From Aestuariirhabdus sp. (GTDB taxonomy: Bacteria; Pseudomonadota; Gammaproteobacteria; Pseudomonadales; Aestuariirhabdaceae), in assembly GCA_030622755.1 (NCBI GenBank), contig JAUXFT010000004.1, positions 1 through 64,000 of the forward strand: DNA of 64,000 nt. Direction: 5' to 3'. Position numbers and translations under genes: made by a program. Shown in pieces: positions 1 through 8,575 of the stretch; positions within the stretch are counted from its first letter, which is position 1; each line of letters opens with the position of its first letter. A model generated the notes under the pieces. The model saw nothing but the letters and a program-made list of their open reading frames with translations, ran no database searches and was not told the DNA's origin.

Positions 1-102
1 ACGCACCGCTCGACTGACGGTCATATAGTGCACGCAAAAAAAATCACCTATCTCCCGCATTGAATATCCGCCTGACAAATAAGCTTTAATTAAAGGGGAC
101 GC
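1..102 (-). pseudogene. Fragment of a REP-associated (Y1/RAYT-like) transposase C-terminal helix-turn-helix; runs off the left edge
   Basis: Reverse-strand translation of about 1-96 reads LIKAYLSGGYSMREIGDFFCVHYMTVSRAVR, resembling the C-terminal HTH of RAYT-type transposases; upstream reading has a stop (TGA) and no intact N-terminal domain. Confidence 0.5.
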
Positions 103-181
103 TACCCTTTTACAGCTTCTCATTAGCCTTTCCCCCGCAAAAGCGATTGTGAAGCTCCCCCAAAAGGGTTGCGTCCCCTTT
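93..181. repeat. Pair of inverted REP-like 20-mers
   Basis: AAAGGGGACGCTACCCTTTT near 93-112 and the near-complementary CAAAAGGGTTGCGTCCCCTTTT near 160-181. Confidence 0.55.
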
Positions 182-493
182 TCTCCAGGAAACAGCCGAT
201 GTCAGCGATAAGCTTGGAGAAAAACAAAAAATTCAATCAATGATCAGTGAGAAAAAATAATCGCGGCAGAATCACTTATTTCTTTATAGCGGAGCCTGTC
301 CTCCGTCTTTTATAATTAGACTATCACCAGATCAGCCTTTTTCAATTTTTCCTTATAGTGCTTGTGCTTAAGGCAGTGCCATTACCTCCGTCCCCTTCTC
401 CAGTACAAAATTTCTAACAGTTCCTTTTCCTGGACGCAGAGTCTTTTATCTTTTCTATTGGCAGGTGCCTCTGACCTCCTTGACGTAGGCTAT

Positions 494-865
494 TTATTTT
501 TCTCCATCCCCCATTTGCCCGGACGCATGCCACGGCCAATGCCCCTCAACTTCAAGATGGATAGTAAACACCAGCACTGTACGAATCAGTACTACCAGGC
601 CAAGGCTCAATACATCAGTTATAGAATCGATCACCACCACCGTGCGAATAATATCGCCGGCCACCAGGAACTCCAGCCCCACCAACATACCGCGGCCCAT
701 CTCGCGCCGAAATTTCTGGTAACTATCTTTCGATTGAATGCTTAAGCTACGGCGCAGATACCGTAGTGTGGCATTGCCAATTCCCAGCACAATAATGACC
801 ACGCCCACGGCTTCTATGGCATAACCAGTCCAACTAACAACATCCAGGAAGCTATTACTGTTCAT
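494..865 (-). CDS. DUF1622-family membrane protein
   Basis: ORF 123 aa with hydrophobic segments and FRREMGRGMLVGLEFLVAGDIIRT motif typical of DUF1622. Confidence 0.75.
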   Translation of the reverse strand: MNSNSFLDVVSWTGYAIEAVGVVIIVLGIGNATLRYLRRSLSIQSKDSYQKFRREMGRGMLVGLEFLVAGDIIRTVVVIDSITDVLSLGLVVLIRTVLVFTIHLEVEGHWPWHASGQMGDGEK

Positions 866-1000
866 CGCGGGCGAACCTCACTGTCGTAGTTAGCCCTGAA
901 ATAGGGCTACACAAGGTTATCTTAGTTAGATTATGATAACTTGCAATGCTACTGAGCCCTCTACTCTAGCTTCGATCGCTGCAATAGGATAACCGTCAAC

Positions 1001-3706
1001 ATGGATAAAGACTGGTTTAACAAAACGTCGGATGAGGTAGTGGCACAACTCAGCACCGATATCGACAAAGGCTTGTCCACAGAAGCTTCCAGCCAACGCC
1101 TGCAAACCGAGGGTTATAACGAACTCCCCGAGGCTGATAAACAATCGAGCCTGGCGCTGCTACTCGAACAATTCAAAAATCCTTTATTGATTATATTAAT
1201 AGTCGGCGCCGGCGTTTCCCTCTATGCCGGTCATGCCGTCGATGCCATCGCCATTGCCGCTATTGTGATCATCAATGCCCTGATCAGCTTTGCCCAGGAA
1301 TACAATGCGCAAAAATCGATGGACGCCCTGAAAGACATGGCGGCTCCGGATGCCTTTGTACGACGTAATAGTGAGTGGGTCAGCATCCCGGCCCGGGATC
1401 TGGTTACTGGTGAGGTCGTGCGCCTGAATACCGGCGATATTGTCCCTGCCGACCTGCGCGTAGTGGAATCCCACCGCCTGCAAATCGACGAGGCGGCACT
1501 AACTGGCGAGTCCGAACCGGTAGACAAAGGCACTGATGCCATCGAGGGTGACGATGTCCCGCTTGGCGACCGGATTAACCTCGGCTATATGAGTACCATG
1601 GTTACCGCCGGCAACGGCTTGGGTATTGTCATTGGAACAGGTATGAATACGGAGGTCGGTAAAATTGCCGACCTGATGGCCACCGCCGAGGAGCCACGCA
1701 CACCGCTGCAACGTCGAATCGACAAGCTGTCCCATGTATTAATCGGCGCGGCACTGGCTGTGGTGGCAGGTATCATTGGCATCGGTATTCACCACGGTAT
1801 GGATATGCTGGAAATGCTCAACACGGGTATTTCCCTGTCGGTGGCCGCTATTCCCGAAGGCCTGCCCACCGTTGTGACTATCGTATTGACCATGGGATCC
1901 CAGCGCATGGCACGTGGCAAGGCGCTTGCTCGGCAACTGTCATCGGTAGAAACCCTGGGCTCGACCTCGGTGATCTGCTCTGACAAGACCGGCACCCTGA
2001 CCCAGAACCAGATGCAAGTCATGGCACTGTGGGCAGCCGACAAACAATGGGAAGTCAGCGGCCAGGGCTTTAATCCCGAGGGCGCATTTATTAACCCTGA
2101 GGGTGAAGAAACCAGCCCCGATGACGACGAAGACCTGCGCCTGAGCCTGATGATCTCAGCCGTATGTAATGATGCCACACTGATACAAAAAGACGGCCAG
2201 TACGCGATACAGGGCAACCCCACCGAGGGCGCACTGGTCGTTGCAGCGGCCAAGGTGGGAATCACCCGCGAAGCTATAAGCGCCCAGGGCTATGAAGTCA
2301 TTGAACGCTTCCCCTTCGATTCCACCCGCAAGATGATGAGCGTGATCGTCAAACTACCCTCTGGCGAGCACTATCTGGTAGCTAAAGGCGCACCCGACGT
2401 CATTCTTTCTCGTACCCAAACCCTGCGCAGCCATGGCGAGGAACTGGCCATTACCGAGCAGACCCGCCAGCACGTGGAATCCGCCATTGACGACTTTGGC
2501 CAGCGGGCGCTACGTACCCTGGCCATCGCCTACCGGCCTCTGGATGCAGACAAACTGAAGCTTGAGCCCGAGCAATACGAGAATGATTTCGTGCTACTGG
2601 GCGTGCACGGCATTATGGATCCGCCCAGACCCGAAGTGGTCGATGCGGTTGCGCAATGCTGGAGTGCCGGTATTCGTACGGTGATGATTACCGGCGATCA
2701 CGCCTCCACCGCCGCTGCCATCGCCGAGGAAATCGGCATCAAGCGCAGCGAGGAAGATCGCGTCATGACCGGTTCGGAACTGGATAAAACCTCCGATAAG
2801 GAGCTGCGCAAGCTAGTGCCCCACACAGCCGTATTTGCCCGAGTCACCCCCGAGCACAAACAGCGTATCGTCAAAGCCCTGCAGGAAAACGGTGAGGTTA
2901 CCGCGATGACCGGTGACGGTGTTAACGATGCCCCGGCGCTGCGTAACGCCGACATTGGTATTGCCATGGGCATTGCCGGCACCTCGGTGGCTAAGGACTC
3001 AGCGGCACTGATATTACTGGACGACAACTTTTCCACCATTGTTTCCGCCGTTGCTGAAGGCCGGCGTATCTATGACAATATCCGCAAGTTTATCCGCCAG
3101 GGACTGACCGCCAACGTCGCCGAAGTCTCGGTGATCTTATTTGCTTTTATGTTAATGGGCGACGATCCCTTGCTGCCTATCACCGCATTGATGGTGTTAT
3201 GGATCAACCTGATCAGCGATGGTATTCCGGCTCTTGCCCTGGGCGTTGAAACCCCGGAACCCGATATCATGGAACGCAAACCGCGCCCGCGGGACGAGAG
3301 TTTCTTTGCCGATTATTTAGGTGCCCGTATCCTTGTTCGCGGCCTGACCCTGGGCTGGCTCAGTTATTTTATGTTCGACTTCGCCATGGATCGGGGTGCA
3401 GAACTGGCCTATGCGGAGACACTGGCCTTCTCGACGTTGATTTTTTCCCAGCTGTGGCATGTGTTTGATGCGCGTACCTTTTCGACAATTTACCACGTTA
3501 ACCCTTTTACCAACCGCCACCTGTTAATGGCGGTGGGCCTGTCAGCCCTGCTTTCGATTGCTGTAATCTACCTGCCGATTGGCCATACTGTATTCGGCAC
3601 AACCGCCTTGTCGGGAAAACACCTGTTAATGGTCATTGCCATTGCGGCCCTGCCCACCTTTGGCCTGTCAGCCCTGAAGGGTATATTCAAGGTCAAGTTC
3701 CTGTAG
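1001..3706 (+). CDS. Cation-transporting P-type ATPase (Ca2+-type P2 ATPase)
   Basis: 901 aa; CSDKTGTLT phosphorylation motif, TGES, MTGDGVNDAPAL, PEGLP in M4. Confidence 0.9.
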   Translation: MDKDWFNKTSDEVVAQLSTDIDKGLSTEASSQRLQTEGYNELPEADKQSSLALLLEQFKNPLLIILIVGAGVSLYAGHAVDAIAIAAIVIINALISFAQEYNAQKSMDALKDMAAPDAFVRRNSEWVSIPARDLVTGEVVRLNTGDIVPADLRVVESHRLQIDEAALTGESEPVDKGTDAIEGDDVPLGDRINLGYMSTMVTAGNGLGIVIGTGMNTEVGKIADLMATAEEPRTPLQRRIDKLSHVLIGAALAVVAGIIGIGIHHGMDMLEMLNTGISLSVAAIPEGLPTVVTIVLTMGSQRMARGKALARQLSSVETLGSTSVICSDKTGTLTQNQMQVMALWAADKQWEVSGQGFNPEGAFINPEGEETSPDDDEDLRLSLMISAVCNDATLIQKDGQYAIQGNPTEGALVVAAAKVGITREAISAQGYEVIERFPFDSTRKMMSVIVKLPSGEHYLVAKGAPDVILSRTQTLRSHGEELAITEQTRQHVESAIDDFGQRALRTLAIAYRPLDADKLKLEPEQYENDFVLLGVHGIMDPPRPEVVDAVAQCWSAGIRTVMITGDHASTAAAIAEEIGIKRSEEDRVMTGSELDKTSDKELRKLVPHTAVFARVTPEHKQRIVKALQENGEVTAMTGDGVNDAPALRNADIGIAMGIAGTSVAKDSAALILLDDNFSTIVSAVAEGRRIYDNIRKFIRQGLTANVAEVSVILFAFMLMGDDPLLPITALMVLWINLISDGIPALALGVETPEPDIMERKPRPRDESFFADYLGARILVRGLTLGWLSYFMFDFAMDRGAELAYAETLAFSTLIFSQLWHVFDARTFSTIYHVNPFTNRHLLMAVGLSALLSIAVIYLPIGHTVFGTTALSGKHLLMVIAIAALPTFGLSALKGIFKVKFL

Positions 3707-3726
3707 CGCATGAAATGTAGCGGTGC

Positions 3727-3763
3727 CTGTCCTTTTACCTCCCTTCTGTCCTTTTACCTCCCT
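3727..3763. repeat. Two tandem copies of CTGTCCTTTTACCTCCCT
   Basis: Identical 18-mers at 3727-3744 and 3746-3763. Confidence 0.85.
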
Positions 3764-3871
3764 GCATGGCTCCATATCCCCAAATTCAATAAATTCATCC
3801 CAAGCTCGCTATAGGCACAATTACTGATATCAGCCACAGAAAACCCCTTAGATTTCTTCTACTTGCTCCTG

Positions 3872-3938
3872 TATAATGCGCCGCTGAAATTACCTCATAA
3901 TCGGTAGACCCCAGATTCAAGTCTTACTGGGCCGACCA
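3872..3938 (+). pseudogene. Promoter-like TATAAT plus degenerate 3' half of a tRNA-Met(CAT)-like gene
   Basis: CTCATAA anticodon-loop-like heptamer (3894-3900), TTCAAGTC T-loop-like octamer (3916-3923) and CCA (3936-3938); spacing from the C of CAT to the terminal A is 42 nt as in a canonical tRNA; T-stem mispaired and no matching 5' acceptor strand upstream. Confidence 0.45.
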
Positions 3939-3946
3939 TTTTTTAC

Positions 3947-3988
3947 ACCTTATCCCCCCTGAACATAAGTGTTCAGGGGGGATAAGGT
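3947..3988. repeat. Perfect 19-bp inverted repeat with 4-nt loop
   Basis: ACCTTATCCCCCCTGAACA (3947-3965) TAAG TGTTCAGGGGGGATAAGGT (3970-3988). Confidence 0.95.
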
Positions 3989-4025
3989 AGTCACTCACAG
4001 TAATAGCCACTTACAGGAAACCTGC

Positions 4026-4559
4026 ATGTTAACAGCCACTAACCTTGAACAAGTCATCGAACTCGAAAACAACCTCAAATCGCAGTACCAGGCAGAGCTC
4101 GATGTCCAGACGGAGAAGATTGACGGCCTGATCAAAGAAAAGGAAGCGCAGCAGGCTGTCATCGCGACACAGCTGCAGCAGATCACCGCTCTTTCTACCG
4201 AAGCTACCGAGAACAAACGCGTACAACAGCTCAACCGCGAGCTGAATAATCGCACCGAGAAGCTGCTGGAAGAAACCACCGAGCTAAAGAAACGCGTAAA
4301 AGCCTTACAAAAAGATCTCGCCAAAGAGCGAGAAGAACTAAAGGCGCTGAAACAATTTGACCCCGCCAAGATGAAGAAAAACCTGGATGCCGGCAAAAAG
4401 AAGCTGGCCGAGAAACAGGCAGCCAATGACTTAATGCAAAAATCCCTGAGCAAAGGCAAGACTGAAAAAGCCGAGCTGCAACAGCAAATTAAAACGCTGG
4501 AAGCCAAGCTGGAAGAATTGGAAAATACCGAAGAAGAGAAAGAAGCGGTAGCGGCCTAG
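4026..4559 (+). CDS. Coiled-coil protein of unknown function
   Basis: Heptad-rich, Lys/Glu-rich translation; ATG at 4026 preceded by AGGAAA is a better start than the GTG at 3969, which lies within the inverted repeat. Confidence 0.75.
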   Translation: MLTATNLEQVIELENNLKSQYQAELDVQTEKIDGLIKEKEAQQAVIATQLQQITALSTEATENKRVQQLNRELNNRTEKLLEETTELKKRVKALQKDLAKEREELKALKQFDPAKMKKNLDAGKKKLAEKQAANDLMQKSLSKGKTEKAELQQQIKTLEAKLEELENTEEEKEAVAA

Positions 4560-4636
4560 CGCGCGCGACCCACGCCAGCCTTATAACTTTCTGAGTCGAT
4601 CATCCCAATGTCCAAAAAGGTTTTAACAGGTATTTT

Positions 4637-5008
4637 ATGCAACTGATTCGCTGGTTTTTAGGCGCGCTGATTTTATTCTTCAACTGGGTCTTTAGCCCGA
4701 AGGGTATTCAACGCGATTCCGGGCTGCAGGCTGCCATTAACCAGCAGACCAACAAGCTGGCACTGTATCAATATAAGGCCTGTCCTTTTTGTGTAAAAGT
4801 TCGGCGCGCGATGAAACGGCAATCACTCAGCATTGAAACCCGGGATGTAAAACGCTGTGAAACTACCCGCAATGAACTGCTAGCCGGCGGCGGCAAACTG
4901 AAAGTTCCCTGTTTAAAAATTGAAGACCATGAAGGCAAGGTAAGCTGGCTGTATGAGTCTGCTGATATTATTGCCTATTTGGAAAATCGCTTTACTTCGG
5001 CAGCTTAG
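4637..5008 (+). CDS. Glutaredoxin-like protein with N-terminal hydrophobic segment
   Basis: CPFCVKVRRAM redox motif, LKVPCL cis-Pro region. Confidence 0.85.
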   Translation: MQLIRWFLGALILFFNWVFSPKGIQRDSGLQAAINQQTNKLALYQYKACPFCVKVRRAMKRQSLSIETRDVKRCETTRNELLAGGGKLKVPCLKIEDHEGKVSWLYESADIIAYLENRFTSAA

Positions 5009-5055
5009 CGAAAGAGCATTAGCTCTCAGGGTAATCTATAAACCCTTCGGCACAA

Positions 5056-5877
5056 TTAAACCCTTCTAAAATAAAACCCCAAGTAACCTAAAATCTTGAA
5101 TTCTCGGTTGAAAGGTATTTCAATTCCTCTTGGACTTGTCCAGGTCGCTACTTGCTCATACCCCATTCCCAGCATCCTTGATTTCAAATCTTCACTAGAA
5201 TAAATTCGATAGGGCAACTCGCAGACCCCAAGGTTTTGTAATGTCCAAATGGAGGTGTCATCATGAACAGGTAAATTGTGTATTAGCACATGTTTTGGCG
5301 CTTTGGCTAAAGATCCAATGATATCCACCACATGCATTTTCATATACTGTAAGGTTCCAGCAGTCATAAATATATCCGCCGGCTCAGAGTCACAAAGATT
5401 AGCGCTATCTATAAACTTTAAACGGCTCTCTTCTCTTTCCTCCACAAGCTGCCTGCCTAACTCAACAGCTTGCGGCAACTCAGCTATTGTCCAGCGCAAA
5501 TCATCCGGGTAATTGATATAGGCATCGGATGTAAAGAAAAAGTGACCCACGCTCCCCCCCAACTCTAATACAACCCCCTCACCGCCAACAATACGACTCA
5601 ACCAGAAAAGCAAAGGGTAATCTATATCATGAAACCAATTATCAAGTGTTGTTTTTTCATGTTCTTTATTATCTAACTTATTTTCATTTATAACGTCATA
5701 TTCCATAACTGTTGAGCTCGGAATATCAAGTAAAGCCTCAGGGTAAGAACTGTAAACACCTCTGTAACTAATACCTAAACGGGCTGCAGATAAATGCAAA
5801 TAAATATCGCGACCAAACGGAAAAATCTCAATGAACTTAAGAAGTTTAAACTTTATTTTTTGTTTTATTGTATTCAT
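5056..5877 (-). CDS. Putative methyltransferase, TIGR04325-like
   Basis: VLELGGSVGHFFF SAM-binding-like motif, DLRWTIAELPQAVELG and AGTLQYM segments. Confidence 0.7.
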   Translation of the reverse strand: MNTIKQKIKFKLLKFIEIFPFGRDIYLHLSAARLGISYRGVYSSYPEALLDIPSSTVMEYDVINENKLDNKEHEKTTLDNWFHDIDYPLLFWLSRIVGGEGVVLELGGSVGHFFFTSDAYINYPDDLRWTIAELPQAVELGRQLVEEREESRLKFIDSANLCDSEPADIFMTAGTLQYMKMHVVDIIGSLAKAPKHVLIHNLPVHDDTSIWTLQNLGVCELPYRIYSSEDLKSRMLGMGYEQVATWTSPRGIEIPFNREFKILGYLGFYFRRV

Positions 5878-5898
5878 TGCTCAAAGAAAAAACCCTAA

Positions 5899-6843
5899 TT
5901 AATAAGAGCCCGGTGGGGGCTTATAACCACGATAACGCGACTTAATATCTGCCAGACAATGACCAAAGCCGCCTTTTATAATGTCAGTGTAATAGTTCGT
6001 TCCGGGGAATTTAGGTTTTAAACCCAGTCGGCGAAGAACAGTATTACACTGATGAATTTGTGCCTGCTGCCGAGTATAGTCCGTGTAGAACACAACCCCT
6101 ATAGACACCGACACCGCGTCGCCAGGAACGACCCATTCATTACTAGTTTCCGTCATATGCGGCGAAGTTGCAGGGAAATACACACCATCACCTGGCCCAA
6201 CATCAAAATCTCGACCTAACTGAGCGATTTCATCATTTAATCGAACATCGTCAAGACTTCTGTCTACAATAAACTGCTCTACAGCTGACCCAGAAACAAT
6301 ATTCCTGTCACTGTGATCAAATACCGTTATCCGTTTCCGGCCACGAACTTGCAACCAAAAGTTATTTTCTCTATCAATATGAAAAGGGGTGACCGATGGC
6401 GGAGCAGAAATAAAAATAAAACCGCCAACATTAAATATGTTTTTTTGTTCACGCTCTACGATTGGCCTTACTGAGGATATAACCTCATCTAGAAACATCT
6501 TGTATTCCGGATGAGCTTCGATATTGTAGAGCGCTATCCATGATTTCGGCTCATCAATTCTCTCAAATACCTCATCCAGGCTACGGCCATCGATTGTCTT
6601 TCCCTGATGGAAAAAATTTGAGTTTTTTTGAATATCTGGAGATACAAAACGACACTGCTTCTTCTCCATTAAGTAATTAGCCAAATCCTGCAACCGACTC
6701 ATTTCCATCAACGGATGCATGTCATAATTATGGTTAATCGGCGATCTCCTGTAAGAGCTAAAGTCCTCCCCCGGATCGATATGAAATTCTTCACACCCAG
6801 ATGAAACAGGCATAACTTTTCCCGTACGCTCTGGTTTGCTCAT
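5899..6843 (-). CDS. Cupin/JmjC-like putative Fe(II)/2-oxoglutarate hydroxylase
   Basis: FHIDRENNFWLQVRGRKRITVFD (HxD) and later YFPATSPHMTE (distal His). ORF extends to 6966, but ATG at 6843 (MSKPERTG) avoids most overlap with the upstream gene. Confidence 0.7.
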   Translation of the reverse strand: MSKPERTGKVMPVSSGCEEFHIDPGEDFSSYRRSPINHNYDMHPLMEMSRLQDLANYLMEKKQCRFVSPDIQKNSNFFHQGKTIDGRSLDEVFERIDEPKSWIALYNIEAHPEYKMFLDEVISSVRPIVEREQKNIFNVGGFIFISAPPSVTPFHIDRENNFWLQVRGRKRITVFDHSDRNIVSGSAVEQFIVDRSLDDVRLNDEIAQLGRDFDVGPGDGVYFPATSPHMTETSNEWVVPGDAVSVSIGVVFYTDYTRQQAQIHQCNTVLRRLGLKPKFPGTNYYTDIIKGGFGHCLADIKSRYRGYKPPPGSY

Positions 6844-6901
6844 GAAAACACCCACGCATGAGATATTAGTACAGACCTGGCGATACTTATAAAAACAGCC
6901 A

Positions 6902-7753
6902 TTAGTTTTCAGCCACCCTATCTGTACAAAAGTGCTCCAGATTGTCTCTCGCCCAAGCCTCGACACATTGAACTAGACGATCACGATGACTTTGTAACTG
7001 ATACAAATGATCAGCTAAAGGCCAAAATACCTCTTGGCAGCACTCATCAAAACCAACAATATTCAGTGAGTGCACAAACTGACCCTGCTGATTATATTGA
7101 TTCATTGCCTGACTGGTAAACACTGCAAGAACCCTCCCTGAGCAAGCACTGATTCGTCGAAAGCATTGATCCATATCAGAGTCATTCGGTTCATCCCTGA
7201 GAGCAGCCATCTCCGCGTGTACATTTGATTCCAGACCAAGGGCCCAGCGAAACCGCCGAAGAGTCGTTTTGGGGAGATTAAGCCACTTATAAATATTGCT
7301 TAGCTTCCCCATTAATTCTCGAATAGCAAAACCTTCATCATACGGAGGCATTGCATCCAACAACACTAAACCTTTCACAGCTGTATCTTTGGCAGCAATT
7401 TTTATTGCATTATCTGCACCCGAACACAAACCCATGAGTATAATTTTTCTATCTCCGAACCGCGCAGATAAAGACTGTTTAATATGCTGCCAATCCAAAG
7501 CTACAGATTGGCGATTACTTAAGCCCTCACGGGCAGGAGTGTCACCCTTACCAGACAAGTCTACTCGTACCGATATATAGCCCACTTCTGCCAATACTCT
7601 GCAGATTAATACATTTAAACGGTAAGGCCCCTCTCGATGAACCAGGCCTGCATTGAAGCAAACAACAATCGGCGCATGGTCAATATTATCTGGCAGAGAA
7701 ACCATACCAAAACCAAGATTTTTATCACCGAAACGTAAAACTTCTTCTGTCAT
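6902..7753 (-). CDS. Alpha/beta hydrolase (possible XrtA-associated hydrolase 1/2 or in-trans thioesterase)
   Basis: MGLCSGADNA nucleophile-elbow-like motif, RVDLSGKGDT; 4-nt overlap with upstream gene. Confidence 0.65.
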   Translation of the reverse strand: MTEEVLRFGDKNLGFGMVSLPDNIDHAPIVVCFNAGLVHREGPYRLNVLICRVLAEVGYISVRVDLSGKGDTPAREGLSNRQSVALDWQHIKQSLSARFGDRKIILMGLCSGADNAIKIAAKDTAVKGLVLLDAMPPYDEGFAIRELMGKLSNIYKWLNLPKTTLRRFRWALGLESNVHAEMAALRDEPNDSDMDQCFRRISACSGRVLAVFTSQAMNQYNQQGQFVHSLNIVGFDECCQEVFWPLADHLYQLQSHRDRLVQCVEAWARDNLEHFCTDRVAEN

Positions 7754-8493
7754 TTTTCTAAAACCATCAGGGCAATACTCGCAAGAATTGGCTTAGGATG
7801 AAAATTTCCTTCATGAAAACTCGGCCAACCGTATTCTAAGCCTGGAAACTTGCAGTTTTTATATAGATTTCCTTCGGCCACAGACTTATCAGTAGTGACC
7901 ACATAAGTACGATCACTCATATCACCTGCATCTCTCAATGTCAGAGCAGAAATACTTCGTTGTAATTCCTCCCCAAGCTTGAAATTTTCAAAACTTATCA
8001 TCTCTGGCTTCTGCCTTACTTGTCTAGCCAACCATCGATGCCTATCCTCAAGCTCTTTATTCACACTCGATAACCACCTCAGGTATACTTTTCCACTAGC
8101 TATTGGATCCCACAATACAAAACGAGTAATCGCAGGATGCTTACATTGAACAGCCAACGTAGCACCAAACCTCACCCCAACAAGCACAACCGACTGCGCA
8201 CCGGTTAAAGCAACCCCCTCTTCTATAGCACTGTAAATATCGTCAATCCAATCAGTGGCAGTGTACTCTGACAACTCGCCCTGTGATTCACCTGTACCAC
8301 TATAATCGAGACGAATAACATGCATACCTTTATCTGAACAAGCATTGGCAAGATCGGCGATAGCTCTATAACAACGTCGGTATTCATCAAAAAAAGGCGG
8401 ACAGACAACCAGCAACTCTGTCGATGATAAATCACTTGCTGCCTGGTAGCATGCAAATGCTTTTCTGGGGCCAAAAAAGAAAGGCTCTATCAT
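7750..8493 (-). CDS. Alpha/beta hydrolase-like protein
   Basis: VVCPPFFDEYRRCYRAIADLANACSDKGMHVIRLDYSGTGESQG typical of XrtA-associated/serine-aminopeptidase-type hydrolases; VLVGVRFGATLA at elbow position. Confidence 0.65.
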   Translation of the reverse strand: MIEPFFFGPRKAFACYQAASDLSSTELLVVCPPFFDEYRRCYRAIADLANACSDKGMHVIRLDYSGTGESQGELSEYTATDWIDDIYSAIEEGVALTGAQSVVLVGVRFGATLAVQCKHPAITRFVLWDPIASGKVYLRWLSSVNKELEDRHRWLARQVRQKPEMISFENFKLGEELQRSISALTLRDAGDMSDRTYVVTTDKSVAEGNLYKNCKFPGLEYGWPSFHEGNFHPKPILASIALMVLEK

Positions 8494-8575
8494 TATTATT
8501 TCCAGGACTTCATGTGGTTAAGGAATAGCTTTTACACCCGCTGCTAGCCATTAGAGGGCACCAACAAAATCTATA

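Noticed and set aside
362-745. Plus-strand ORF 127 aa
   Set aside because: Largely antisense to the DUF1622 gene; no family-like features.
1196-3520. Multiple minus-strand ORFs inside the P-type ATPase gene
   Set aside because: Antisense shadows of a clearly coding gene.
3969-4025. N-terminal extension of coiled-coil ORF starting at GTG 3969
   Set aside because: Start lies within the inverted repeat; ATG at 4026 has a better ribosome-binding site.
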